From contig NC_059347.1 in the NCBI RefSeq assembly GCF_019703515.2, positions 20,110,001 through 20,174,000 on the forward strand: a DNA stretch of 64,000 bases. Reading direction: 5' to 3'. Below, piece after piece: positions 13,201-28,200 of this stretch. The stretch is from Myxocyprinus asiaticus (Eukaryota > Chordata > Actinopteri > Cypriniformes > Catostomidae). How positions within the stretch are numbered: position 1 is the first letter of the stretch; every line of letters begins with the position of its first letter. The position numbers and the translations under genes are program-made. The notes under the pieces are model-generated. The model saw only the letters and a program-made list of their open reading frames with translations. It was not told the origin of the DNA and ran no database searches.

Positions 13201-16200
13201 TGCTGCTTCTCCTTTAAGACTTCACAGTAAATGCCCACTGTTATGATTGCCTCTCTGCTCTTGACTGACCTCCTCTCTACTTGCCATCTCACTGCTCACT
13301 GCTACTGGGAGGGGCTATGTAGGTAATGAGGTAAAAGTAGGCTTTGATGTATTGTTGTGGAGGTGGTCAAATGTCTACCACAATGTGACATCACAATGTG
13401 GAGGAAGTAGAGAACGAGTCATTTTGGCAGCTTGGTTTCAACAAATGCACTTTTTGCAGTGAGGAAGTTTTGAGTTCTGAAACTTACAGTATGTTTTTAT
13501 AGTACAATGACCTCTTATATGTTAAAAGATCAAGGAAATTTTGATTCCTCATGTCTTAACCCCCTTAAAGGAACTTCCAAGCTATTAAATGACTATAGGC
13601 TGACTGTAAGTTTTCATTACAGAATCAATGTCATTATTTTCTGATATGAATAATAAAAATTTAGCTATTTGGCTTTAAATGCATTTGCCAATGAGCTCAA
13701 TCACAAGAACAAAGTAAGACCGGCATGTGCAATCCCAGTAGCTTACAAACGTTTTCATCATAGGAGAGAAGCAGAATGGAAAATAATAAATGCAGAAAAA
13801 TATAACAGGTCTCAAAACACACATCAACAGACTCCGCTCTTCCAAGGAAACCATCACCACTTCCCCATTTCCCAACCAATACCAGCTCGTTAACGGCTGA
13901 GCAGATGCTTAAACTGTCCAGGGACAGGCCAATTACCTCTCATGTAAGCTCATAATGAGGGTACAAGAGCAATTTATGCATATGTGGTTGCAATATGTCT
14001 TGAGGTATCATCTTTTTAATGAGTTTACTGCATTATTGAACTATGTAATCTTGCTTCATTACAGAGTTCTCATAAGCAAACAATGTTGAGCAGTTTTAAC
14101 ATTATAGGAGTAGTTCACCCAAAAATTAAAATTCTGTCATTATTTATGCACCTTCATGTCGTTGCAAACCCATATGGTTTTCTTTCTTTCGTGGAACACA
14201 AAAGGAGACATTCTGCAGAATGTACAAGCTGCACTTCTCGATAGAGTGAAATTGGATACTGTATACGGGTCTGGAACAATGTTAGGGTGAGCAAATGTTG
14301 ATAGACTTTCCATTTTTGACTGATTTATTAACACAGCTCCATAATAGACCAGTGACCTAACCCAAAAGAAAAACAGATTCATGGAACTGAACCCTAAAGC
14401 TGCTGAGGTACCACCACAAGCACCTCTTCTTTTATAATCTTACGAACTGTGACACCTTCACAGTGAGTGAAATGTTATGTGGTATTATATGTCTTGGCTG
14501 AGCAAATGGCCGTAACTTTTGGGATGACAATGATAACAGACTGCTGTTCTGTTCTGCTGACTATGAAAGAGGAGAGAGTTTTTATGAAAAGGTTCTGCTT
14601 TTTCTGAAATGAGATGTACATTTTCAACATTTAACATGATTCCTAGAGTAACTGAGTAATACATATTTTTTCTTTTCATAGACAAAATAAGCCAATTGTC
14701 TCTTTTGCCTGGAAATGTGCCAAGAATTAATTAGAGAACAGATGAAACTGAAGCAGTCATACCCTCCCTCAAGGGGTCAAGGTTTGGCTGGTCAGCACGG
14801 TCCAGTTTGCCCCTGCTGGTAGATGCTGTAACTTCATCACTATAGCATCTATAACGTACATTAAAGCATCTTTCTTCATTGATGGCAATTCGAAAGAAAT
14901 GCATTCTGACAATTTTTCTTGCAAGCAACATAAATATATATATATATATTTTATTATATTATAGTAAATATTGTGCAAGTAACCAGTTTTTTGGAGGGAT
15001 TTTCAAAAGCATGAAATGGGCCGATATTTTCCAGTCTGCTGCCTTTGATGTCAGAGCCAACATGATCACATGGGAAATCATCAAGTTTCTTCTAAAAGTT
15101 CATGTACCCTGAAATCGTCCCGATCCAGCATGTACTGACAAGTTTCATCCCCTCTTAAATATTCTTGCATAATTTCAACCACACTGTAAAAAACATTTAG
15201 ATGTCAAAACTCAAAATTTTATAGTGACTTGTTGCATTGAACATTTTTACTGGCTCAATTAAAGTTTTGTGAAATTATATCTTGGGCTTATGTTAAAAGA
15301 CATTTAGTTCACAGAACTTTAACTGAGCCAATTGAAAATTTTCAATGCAACAAGTCACTATAAAATTTTTAGTTTTGAGGTCTAATTTTTTTTTTTACAG
15401 TGCATAATCATCTTTCCCTTTAGTGCTACTGTGTGTTTCATAAGCAGCCTTCGAAACAGATTCTGTTTAAATATGATCACACGGGAAGTCACCATGCTGT
15501 TTCCAAGAGTTTTCATACTCTAAGATTGGCCACATTACGCCAACTCAGCGACAAGCACCATATCCTATCAGTTATTTCTGCATCGGCTCCTGTGTGTTAA
15601 CCTTCCCCTGTGGTGCGATCGGAAGCATGTTGCATCAGCAGTGTGGGAGACCTGAGTTCAGATCCCGCGTTGAAACCATAAAGTAATGGAGATTGCATAA
15701 TCAGTGACAAGCGCAATTCTGAGATTGCATTTTTTCCTCTATTTTTATATTTTTACTTCACTGATGGTTAGGTTTAGGTTTGGTTTTTGGGGGGTACAGT
15801 TTATAAAATTGCACTCTTTACAAAATGGAGCTCACATGTGCCCATACACCCAACAGTAGTTACCGCGTTTGGCCACTGGGGGCAGTATTTAAAATTTCAA
15901 CAAGCCCAGACCAATTTTAGCTAAAGTCAACCTACTGTTTCCGATTTCACTGTGAGATCAGTCTGTCTGGTCCAATGAGAACCAGAAAATAATTACATTT
16001 ACATAAACAATGGTGAGCATGATTTGGAGATTGCATTTTCCATTTAAATAAAAATTTTACTCCACAGACGTTTAGGCTTAGGGTTTGGATAAAGAGTAAA
16101 AACTAGGGATGTGCACGAATAGTCGAATACTCGAGTATTTGTTCTGCAATAATTATTCGAAAAGTAAAAATACTATTCGAATTTTGCAAAGTTTTGCCAT

Positions 16201-19200
16201 GCCGGCCATATATACAATGAGATGCATGTTAAATCCTGAACACACAAACTAAAACTGGCAGTTATAACAGAATGCACTGGGTGGCGCAGTTGAGTGTGGA
16301 CACAAGTTGATCATATTTGATGAGCAAACTGTTCTGTCAGTACATTTAGATGGACACCAAAAAGCGGGTTATTGGGATGTGACTTACTGCGAGAAAGCTG
16401 GGTTCCTGTTTAAATGTACTGTATAAGCGGTGTACTCTTTACTCCCGTAAATGTGCAGCACAACAGAAAGCAGCATCCCCGTAACAACATAATCCCCGCG
16501 ATGCTTCTGTAAACAACAAACATGGCATCCAAGAAAGACTATGCTAGCTGAGGTAAGGGACATTCCATCATTTAAACAGGTGTTTACGGATGAGTATAGT
16601 TTACCGAGCATGTGGATATGCTTGTTTTTCTCAACAAAAACATGACATGAGATAAAATATAAACATAACTATTATTTGTCGAGTGTTTATATTCGTCCTG
16701 TACGTTAATTGCGTCAGTCTACTTTATTAGCGGTTTCTTTTTCTTCGCTTTGCGTGAGCTTAAATGCTTTCATTCTATACTTTTTTGTTTTCATGCATTG
16801 CTTGTTTAAATGTTTTCAACAAAAAAACACAGGACATAATATGAGCTTGTTTTGGATATAATTAGAAGCTTGTTTTTTTTTTTAAATGGTGACGCAACCT
16901 TTATGACTAAAACATTTTCTCATTAATTACCTTCATTTAAATAATAGAATATTTGAGTATTCGTTTTTTATGAGCTTAAATATTAGAATACCAAATTACT
17001 GATGAATGCCCATCCCTAGTAAAAACATAATAAAATATGCAAAGATGCTGACTTTATTGCATCATTTAAAACTAAAACTACAACACTTTCTTGGTGACAG
17101 TTGACATTTTCATTTTCCTGCAACTACAGAGTGACAAGTCGCATGGCTTTCACGGCTCAGGTGATTAATCAGCTCAAAAAACTGTATCCAGAACTGATTG
17201 CATGGCAGCATTCAAGCCACGTACTTATGGAGCTGCATGCACTAGCTGAGCAAATGCCATTGAGATGAATGGGAATGCTAATAGACAGCTCTCTACTTGC
17301 CCACTGAATAAAAGAGCTGCCATAGATGTGTCTGCTAAATGTGTGCAGCAACAATATTCTGTTTATGGGATTTATTAACAGCATAATCATGCTCCCTGCA
17401 CCAGTTAATGATCAACAATTTTCTGTGTTTAACTGTGCATGCTGGGGTAAATCGCTTTATAAAACACTGGTCACAGAAAACTAATTAGTATGGTCTCTTC
17501 AAAGTAAATAATAAAACAAATTATGGACCGGCATCCAAGTTCAAAGAGAGGTTAAATGCATACACACTGGCTTGTGATGCTATACTGGAACTGAGAGCTC
17601 TGCTGTGCAGGACAATGAACAATGTCTCCGCATGGCCTCTTTCTCCTAAACTATGAAAATATATTACATAAGGGAAGGGAAGTCCCAAGTGTAGAACTAA
17701 AAAGCTGAAGGAAGGAAGGAGGGCCAGTCTCCACTGCTGTGAAAAAGAGATTGTGTCTGTCCATCAGCGCTTATGCTTATGCCATGAATAAACAAGGGGA
17801 AAAAAATAAATCCCATATGTGCGAGCTAAAGAGGCCGTGATCCAAGGAAGCATTTTTTTGTTTTGTTTTTTTGCCTGAGTGCATGCTTGCATGTGACCAA
17901 AATTTTATGATAAAAAAACATTAGTGCATGCGTGTCTCTGTGTGTCACATTGGAAACGATTCTGATTTGTTTTTCAAATCCGATCCTTAGGACTGATGAA
18001 ATTGGATCCATCTGTTCAGACCAAGGAGGTCTATAAAACCTGGACCTTTAGCAATCCCGATGGCAGTTGCTTGGCTGTATGATTCTGAAATCTGCCATTA
18101 TTGCTCATGGGTACAGATAATATTATTATATATTTCAGATTTAGATGTTGCTTGCCAAAAAAAAAAAAAAAATGTCAGAATACATTTCTACTTTTGAATG
18201 GCCATCAGTGGAGAAAGGTGCTTTTTGAGCCCAGATGGTGTAGTTATGGCATCTACCAGCAGGGGCTATCTGCACTACACTAACCAGCCAATTCATGACC
18301 CCTTGGTTCAGATGGTGTGCGCAACATGCAGTACATTTAAATCATTGCAAAAGTTATGACTTAAGGAGATTGTTTACCCAAAAATAAAAAATTGTCATAA
18401 TTTACTCACTAAATAATAGGTTGCTTTAAACCCATATGACTCTTCTGCGGAACACAAAACTATTTTATTACAGCACCAAGATACTGTACTATACAACAAC
18501 TGAGAGTAGTGGTTGTTGTGGAAAGAGAGGATGGAAAACTGGACATTTGAGAACATTCTGAACTCATGAGGCCCTTGAGACAATATAGAGTAATGTAAGC
18601 ATTGGAGGCATTACTGTATTTTACACATTCATGCTTGTGTCCAAAATAGCTCACTTGTTCATTCATTCACAATTGACTATAAAGTGAAGGCCGCACATTT
18701 CAGTACATGGGGAAAGAGTGAGCAAAAATTTGTGAATTTAGACAAAGCTGTAGACACTTACATATTTTGCATGACAAGTTATTTGTCCCAAATGAAGGAA
18801 ACAAAATTGAAATTCGTTCTGGCCATTCAGACTGAAACACATTTCATATAATCTGATTTTAATTGGATGTTAAAACACATAAAGTGTTTTGAATCAGGTT
18901 TGTATAATGCGTCTTATTGCTTATTGTTCAGACATCAAACAACTAAACGGATGCCAAAAAATCTGATTTTTGCTGCGTGTCTGAACAAAGCCCATTATAC
19001 TGTACAGTTCAGGAGCAGACTTAATACAATATGTCAGCAGCTTTTAAGACATCTGAAACTTCCCTGACATTGGAAAATTGATTAATTCATTTATTTATTC
19101 ATTTCTGATGATATGAATGCTCCTATTGAGTGCTACAACATAAGCCAAGATAGCTTTATCCTCCTTGGCACTAGAGTGTCACTATTATTGCAGAAATAGA

Positions 19201-22200
19201 TGTAAAGGTTCAGGGTTAAAGTCATTTTTGCTTTCATTCCAGGTAACTATTAATGGACGCCTCGTATTCCAAATAAACGCAGCTTATTCTGGTTCCATTT
19301 CAGCCCACAGCCAAAAGGCTGCTTTCCTTCCAAATGGTCATTCACCTCTGGCTGAGTCAATGCTGTTCTTTCCAGTCCTTTATTCCCCTGCAGAAGCTGG
19401 CCCTTTTTTGCTCTCATTCAGTAGATTTGTGACAAGGATTTGCAGAAATTGAAGCTTCACACAATTACGTTACAACCAACGACATCTGATGTTCAGGATA
19501 AGCAGCAGATGTGGTCCAAAAGTCTAAAAGGGTTTGTTGATGTTGAACGAACATGCTCTTATTGCTCAGACAGTTGGCGTGGAAAGTTCTGTTTGAAAGG
19601 CCAGTTGTAAGGAAAGAAAAAAAGAGACCATTTTTAGGCGAGATGTTAACTATGTTTTACAGTAGCATTTTTTATTTTATTGTTATTCACAGATTTATTC
19701 CCTTCAGAAATCTAAGGGTAACTATCTCAAATAGTATGAATAACTATTGTTATATTTTCTGAAGAATATATGAGTGGTGCTTGCAAGTGGTTGCTATGTG
19801 ATTGCTAGGGTGTTCTGGTTGGTTGTTTACTAGTCTAAAACAAAAGTGTCCACCCAAGTCTCTATGATATTCTGGTCCCAATATACAGTATTGCTCAGGC
19901 CCTTCCAACAATGTAAATCAATGGGATTTTTTTCAAAAATCTGATCATTTAGAAAAGTAATTGCACACCTTTCCTCAACAAGCCAAATGATTTGAGGAAT
20001 CATTTATGTTCATAGCATTAGTTATGCGCTGAAGTTTAGGGTTAGAGGTTTGTTAAAATCCCTGTGCAAGAACCACTTAACACACAGGAATGCAACATGT
20101 TGCTAACGAATATTCCAGTACCCTGACATCGATCCCCATTCAGCTGAATTACTGCCAAGTGCCCCCCATCAGAAATGTTTGCATCAATTCAAATCAATTT
20201 ACCTTAAGCCGCACAGACATAAGTTCTGGTCCAATGGGAACCATTGCATTTCCCCTCTAAGATAACATTTACTCCACTGATGATTAGATTTAGGTTTGGG
20301 GTTTGGGTTAGATCATTTGGTTAATACAATATGTATTCCTGTTCACTGTACTACTTCATTTACAACTAAAAACAACTCTTTACAACTCGCTTTTGGCGCA
20401 ACTTTGTTGACATTTCCTTTAGAAACTCACACGGCAGCTCACAATATCCCATTCGTTCAACAGCAGTTCAAGCTATGGCCAGTAGGCGCAGTGATTCGAA
20501 TTTCAGATAGCACAGATGGATTTCAGCTGAAGAACTTTGACCTACTGTTGCCGAATTCACAGTGAGATCAGTATGACTTATAAAAATCTTTTCTCGAAAA
20601 CACAAAAACTGGTTTAAGATCGGTCCTCACAACTATAGCTGAGATCACTGTCAGTAAAGACAACTGAGTACAGAGCAGCTGAGTGTGGGAATATGAGTCA
20701 CAGGAAAGGAATCCAGAGCTTTTAATAAGTGATGTGGAGTCAGCACTAACAAATATTAGCTGCTGGACACATTACAGAAACAATACTAATAGATACATGG
20801 GATTTACTGGTGAGAGTGAGGTACTTACAGATGCTCAGATTATTAGCAAACCTCCATTATGAATATCTTTAAACGATCCATTATCAGTATGTGTCTATGA
20901 AATGCTTACATAAACCACATGACACATATGGTGTATGAAAGTTTGTTGATAAAATGGCTTCAGTGAACTCCAGTGAGAAAAGAGAAGGGGTGGAGCAACA
21001 TAATCTTCTAGCAGACATTAGAAGCATAGTACAGTCCTATTACAATACACTGTCTAGCCATGCCAGAGTCCACATCTGCTGTTCCCCAGAGTTTGAGTGT
21101 GAATGCATAAATCATCTGCATTTGAAGAAATTAAAAGTCATTCAGTAAAAAAAAAAAAAAAAAAAAGATAATCTAGCCATATAACTAAATGTGTAACTGC
21201 CACTTACATATGTAAATGTAAAGTATGTTTGAGCATTACTCTTTTTCTTTTTTTTCTTTTTTTTTTTTTTTTAAGATTTTGTCTCGGGCTACATCCCATG
21301 GATTGAACAACATTCTGGTTTGTGGCCAACACTAATTCAGCAAAAGTAATATCTGCAACTATTATTCCACTAGCTTTTAATTTTTTTCAACTGTGGCTGT
21401 GTGATTGGAAACACAAGGAGGCAGAGAAAATGCCAGGTAATTCCATTACTTTACAATGTTTCAGGGAGTAATTCTGATCAAACTTTCAAACAAACACTCA
21501 AGCCATGAACTGATTTATTCTTTTGTACCATATGTAAAATTGCTGATGCAATATTGTGTGTATGTATGGGTCTCTTTCTGCATGTTGTGTGACTGCACAC
21601 ACTGCTCAACAGAACATAAAATGAACATAAATGCATATGCCAATGTATGTCAAATTCTGAAAACCAATTGAAAATATCACTCTATCTCATCTATGAAAGT
21701 CCCCTGAAAGCTTAATAGGATTTGTTTTTGTTTCATTTGGAGAAAGTATGAGTATGGAGGTCTTTAGCTGGGGCCAGACAGAATGTGTTAGCACAGGGAC
21801 CTGCAGTTAAAAATGTCCTGCCAAAACCAATTGCTTCTTCTTAATAGTGCAGCCTGTGTATATATGTTCCCTGGAAATATGTTTCATTTCAAGGTGGCCT
21901 TCTGCACTGGCCAAAGAACTGTCGGTTCATTTGATTTGGTACCCATTTACCTCTTTTGTTGTAGCGTAATAGTGATCTATTGGGGCCTGTTAGGTAAAGC
22001 ACATTTAAAAATAAAATACAAATACTATATGGAGATAAACCACAGTATTTTACAAGGAAATTTCCCCCAGATATCCTTTGAAATGGTAGTACAATGAGAT
22101 AATGTGCTGGCTTTCCAATCATAGCAGCATCAAGGACACCAGGTTACGAAAACATGTCTTCAACAAATTGGGCTTTACTCCAGAAAAGCGAGAGGAAATA

Positions 22201-25200
22201 CACTCTAACCTTCCATTAGGAGGGCTTCACCTTACGTGAAACTAGACACAAAAACCTGTTTCACATTTGCTGGGTTAGACTTATGTACCACCATCCAGAA
22301 TATACTCTGTATAACTGAATTTGAGGGATTATTGATATATTACTTCAGCATTGGGCAGATATACTGTGGCACTAATGTTTCCCGGAAAAATCTGATGCAC
22401 TGCTGTTACACATTAAGTGTGCTGAACAGTACCAAACATCTGGGGCGGTAACTACTCTTGGAACTTGTTCTGTGACGTGAACCTGTTGGAGTCAATCAAA
22501 AAATAGAGGAAACAAAAATGCCTCTTACTTTCTGACCGGCTTGACCAGGCAGTCCAGGTAGCCCCAATATCCCAGGGTCACCCTATAATGGAGGAAACTG
22601 GAAATCACTCCAGGTATGGTCGTTTTGATCATGTAAACATATTCAGACACACTACACACTTTTGCATATGCTGCTAGCAGTTCATGTCTGCTTGTTTGCT
22701 GGATGATGCAAGGGCTTACATCTATTTAAAGGGATAGATCGTCCGAAAATTTAAATTCTGTCATCATTTACTCACCCTAAGGTTATTCCAAACCTGTGTG
22801 AGAATATATGACCTTTATGACTGTTTCTTTCACGGAACACAAAAGCAGTCTGGCATAATGTTAGCCTCAGTAAAAAAAATTACAAATCAAAATGCAATGA
22901 AAACGAATGGTGACTGAGGCATTTTGCCTGCTTTTGTGTCCCACAGAAGAAAGTCATATGGGTTTGGAGCAACATGAATGTGAGTAAATGATGGCAGATT
23001 TTTCATTTTGGGGTTAACTATCCGTTTAGTCATACTGCAAGAAAGTTCTCAAGTACAAACTATACAGTAAGTAACCAATGTCCACTAAAAATGGAAATAA
23101 GCTAAAGAACATAATAAAGAATAATAATAAACTAGTTATGAACATTTATAAAGTTTATGATTTATTATTTGCATTATTTGTTAAACAATAACACATACAA
23201 ATATAAATAATGAATGATCAGGGGAATAGCAACACATACCTTCATTCCACTTAGCGCTCTGCCTGGTGAGAGTCCAGGGTCACCCTTTTTCCCCTGTAAC
23301 ACAGAGAACAACTGATCCTCACAGGGAATATTTAAACATAGAACTCCCACTTATGGAAAAATGCAAATTATTACAATGACCTAGTAAAATCAAGGCAGTG
23401 TCAAGGTGTGTTTAGATTATACAAATCATTCCTAAATGTTTAATAGTGTGTATTGTTTTAAAAGACCTTTCAGAAAAAAAAACTTTCATATGACCTGAAG
23501 TGACATTCCTCACCCTTGTAGACAGACTGTTACTATGACCCCTGCTCTTAATACTCAAAATCCATTCCCAAGACAATACTCTAACAGGCTTCCTCTGAAT
23601 TTTCAATATAGTTTACATGGATGAGGGTAATGAAGACTCTGAAAGCCTATGAGTTTTATTTACACAAGAGAGTGACCCATGTTCGCTTGTGAGAACAAGA
23701 TTACAGTAAGCCTCTGCAACAACACTGGGTTCACTCACCACATTCTTCTGCCTTTTCAGGCAGTGGGGTAAAGCTGTGATTTGTGGTTATGACTCAAACA
23801 CATCTACTATACCAACTGAAGATATAGTAAGCAGCAGGATAAAACACTCAGGGGGAAATTTACTAAGAACAAACTGCACAAGTAGGAATCACTAAGAAGC
23901 AAGTCTGCAAAACAGGTAATGGCACAAATACAAAAAATAAAATCTTTCACAGCACATTTCCCCATTTTGCAGGCTAGTTTTGAATTCCAGGGTTGTGGAA
24001 GATTCAGCAGACTATCATATGGTATACAGTACATAGTTGGTGTACACTCTACCACTTGCCCTTTAAAATGCAGAACGTGTGCTTGTCAATATCACATCTC
24101 TGCATCTATGGCCAGTTACAATACTTTTCTCCTGCAACTGATTAATTACGGCTGCCATGATCAACAGAAAATGAAAATAAACATCTGTTTGAAATAGGCT
24201 GAATAGAATGACAAAGAATTAATTTAAATGTGCCTAATGCAGCACTATACCAGTGCAAATAGCACCTGGTTAAAGGCATTGCTCACCCAAAAATGAAAAT
24301 TCTTTCATCATTTACTCACCCTTGAGCCATCCAAGATGTGTATGACTTTCTTTTTTCTGCTGAAAGCAAACAAAGATTTTTAGAAGAGTATCTCAGCTCT
24401 GTTGGTCCTCACAATGCAAGTGAATGGTGGCCAGAACTCTGAAGGTCCAAATATCATATAAAAGCAGCATAAAAGTAATCCATATGACTCCAGTAGTTTA
24501 ATCCATGTCTTCAGAAGCGATCCAGTTGGTTTTGGGTGAGAACAGACCAAAATGTAATTCCTTTTTCACTGTACATCTAGACTCATTTCAAGCTTGATTA
24601 CACTTCCTATAGCGCCATCTAGCACTCTGCGCATGTGTCAAGGACTAGGAATTGTACTTGAGCTTGAAATCATGATTGTGATGCCTTAATGTGATATTTG
24701 GACCTTCAGAATACTGGCCACCATTCTCTTGCACTGTGAGGACCAACAGAGCTGAGATATTCTTCTAAAAATCTTCATTTATGTTCTGCAGAAGAAACAA
24801 AGTCATACACATCTGGGATGGCATGAGGGTGAGTAAATGATGAGAGAATCCCCCCCCCCCATTTGGCAGTAATAATATGAGAGGATAGTTTAGACTTGGG
24901 CTTGACTTCATATAACTGATAAAAATGTTTGTTCTCTTGATCTATTGTAAGAGTGCCACAAGCAGCCAGATGTGGTATTAAGAACAACTGAAAAAAAGCA
25001 TGAATGGAAACAAATGGGTTCAGTGATCTCAATCTCATACATTATCCAATCTTTCCTGCTAATGCTCATCAAAGATCAGCTATTATGGTTGCTGAATACT
25101 CTCCTTGGTTTTCTTTAACACCAGGCAAATACAGATGGAGGAGCTACATGGCGATCTTCTGGGATTAGCTATGGTAGTTATTAGCTGTTTTCTTTTCTTT

Positions 25201-28200
25201 TTTTTCTTTTTTTTTTTTTGCCTTTCTAGGTACTGTATCATAATTCTATATAGACTACTTTGTGATAATACTGTTTTAAAATACACAGTAGTCTAGTAAT
25301 ATGCCACTTAAAGCACATGTGGCTCATAATTAGGAGCTAGTGAACAGATCAAAGCTCATGTATATGTTTAATGATCCCCTTTAAGTTTGTGCAATTTACT
25401 AATAAGTTCAAGATTTGCATTTTATGAGCAGAGTTTGCTCACAGTATACCCAAATAAAACAAAACACTAAACAAAATTTAAAATAAAATAAAAACAGGCC
25501 TTTGTTTGTGCAATTTAATAATAATTTTAATATTTGCCTTTTATGAACACAGTTTGCTTATAGTATGCCCAAACATTCTGATCAATTTTAGCGAAAAACT
25601 AAACTGAACTCAACTAAACTAAACTAATCTAACAAATAATAATAATAATAATAAAAAAAAAAAAAAAACTAAACTAAAATTTAAAAAAATAAAAACAGTC
25701 CTCAAAGTTGTCAAGTCTAACAAAATACCAGTCTGAAGTCACAGCAACCACAAAAGCATTATAGCACTGGATTCACTGATACATACCTTGGGTCCGGGGG
25801 ACCCTGAGCGACCTGGGTTTCCATGTGGACCAGGGGGACCCTACAACAAAGCACATGTTCACTTTTATTTGTGTGCTGTTTCCTCCATATTTTCTGTGCA
25901 ATCACCACAGGACACTTAAGCTTAAAGTCACAGGCCTTGACACCCATTATCGTTTTTCCTTTAGCCAAACCAAAAATGGCCAGTAAAAGAAGGAAAGTAA
26001 AGGAGGTGGACATTAAAAAGGGGTAGATGTACAGAGTATAAACAGAGTCTGAAAAATTATTACTAGTGCACTAGACTGTTTTACTAGCATATAGCCTAAA
26101 CATTTATCGGTTCATAACAGTTCAAATAGAAGACTCAGAATCACAATATACAATGCAGAACACAATATTATCCCAAACCCCTGTCAGAATCTGAGGTAAG
26201 CAGCTTAGTCCAAGATAGAAAACACAGAAATGTTTAAATACTTCATACAAATACTATTATCCTGGCCCTCATACTAAGCACTGTAAGTAGCCCAGTGTGC
26301 CCAAGGTTTGCATTTAGAAAATCACCCTCCACTTAGCTACTTCTGACATATGGTTTTGGCATATAGCACATGGATGTGGTTTTCTTCATTAGCTCACTTT
26401 CCAGCAGTGACCTGGGGCCTGGGTAGAGAGAATGCAAGAAAGCTCCCCAGACACTGATTTATGCGCTCTGTTAGCAAAGCGGACAAAATGGAAGTGATCT
26501 TTAACAACAAACAGCAAAAGCCACAATCAATATGGCCGTCGCTCTGAAAGGTAATGTGCTAACTAAAACTAGAGGCCACAGAAATGGGAATAAATGCTAA
26601 AATGATTGCAGCACATTGCCTGGGATATAACCTAGTAGCTAACAATCTTTAGTGGACGTTGCACTTGGTAGAGCAGTGATGAGTAAAAAATATGTAATGG
26701 TAAGATTCAAAGGCTGCAGTCTGAGCTAAGCCAGTTGTCAAGGCTGCGCTATTATTTATACATGATCCACCTGTGGTTTGCCATGAGTGGGGCTCTTATT
26801 CACAGACCTTCCTGCTGAGTACACACAAACTGGCCATATGGAGATACTTACAAGAAGCCCATGTACAGATTTCCACCTCTTTTTTATGTTTAGTCAGTTT
26901 CTGCACATGTGGCCATGGTTAGTGATCAGAGGAGATTGCGAGAGGAGTAACCAGAAAACCTATCAAGTTACATATTGGTTAATCTCTCCACTTCACTTTC
27001 AGTAGTGCAGCAGGCACCCATGTGGGTAGACGCGTGTGATGCTTGTCACTTTCTGCATCATATATTTGAGAATGGCTGACTTATGGGAGGGCACCATGAC
27101 CTGGCTCAAAGGAGGCCCTCGACTAATATTTACTGGTGCACTTGAGGGAATATCTTTGTCTGGTATGGCCTCTTGACAAAGATAAAGCATGTTTAAAGTG
27201 AACTTTTGAGTGTTGGTATGGCAACACAAATCAAAGAAGCACTGAAAATGACATTCTACTTGATCTCCAACAGCCTGAGCTGAGCAAACATAAATGGAGG
27301 TACGGGGCAGAAGGGACGATATATATTTAAATCAGCTAATTTTATTGAGTTGATTTATAGAGCACTCATGAATGTTATTAATGAGGCTTTGATTCACACC
27401 AGTCAACCCTGACCGATGACGTGACCCAGAAATGCACACTGTGATACAGAAGGTAATGGTTTACAGTTTTACTCGTACAGTAGGTGCCTAGTTGTGGAAG
27501 ACCAGAGGGAAAAATAAATACATAAATACTACAATACTGTACTTCTAAACAACAGCATCTTGGCATAGTCGATTGGCAGTTAAAGGAAATAAATTTAGTT
27601 ATTATTAGCTAAGACATATGTCGATAAGAAAATGTCAAGGCATGGAACAAAAACACATCCCGACTACTGTATTAGTCTCCTGACTTAATTATGAGTAAAA
27701 CGTTTACAACTGTGAGACACACTTGAGAGGGAAATCGCCTCATACTGCCACATACTGACATTATTGTGCCCTCAAGGTATTGCGTCCATCCACATCACCC
27801 ATGCAAACCATAACTGGAAACACATAATCTAAAATAGAATTATCTCTTAGGCTGAACATCACACATGGACTGTTTTGAGACTCCAAAGAGCTGATATTAC
27901 ATCATTGGTCAGGCTTCAGCTTTCAGAGCTTCAAAAAGAGAGGTTCAAAAAGGATATAATTTGTTTATTTTCTTTTGGATACACATCATTGGATGCATTA
28001 TATGAAGAATGACAAGGGCTGTCGATTAAATGCGTTAATTCATTGTGATTAAGTATATAAATATAACGCATAAAATTTTTTTAATTTAAATGAATTGTTG
28101 TGGACTGTATGTTAAATTATTTATGTTTAATGATGTTAAAATTAACAATTTATTGCCTTCTAAAGCCACTTTTTGGACTGTCTAATCATTGTTTTATTAA

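Larger units (their letters stand above)
12489..22528 (-). other. col27a1 intron 7 (10.0 kb)
   Basis: The intron contains a solo LTR (12526-12895), a palindromic MITE (15182-15402), fragments of a SINE-like repeat (15060-15165, 15470-16095, 20045-20580), a hAT MITE (16104-17018), and AGTTCACC-type MITEs (14103-14380, 18362-18560). The stretches 12901-14100, 17027-18360, 18561-20040 and 20581-22528 show no gene or repeat I can name. Confidence 0.6.
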
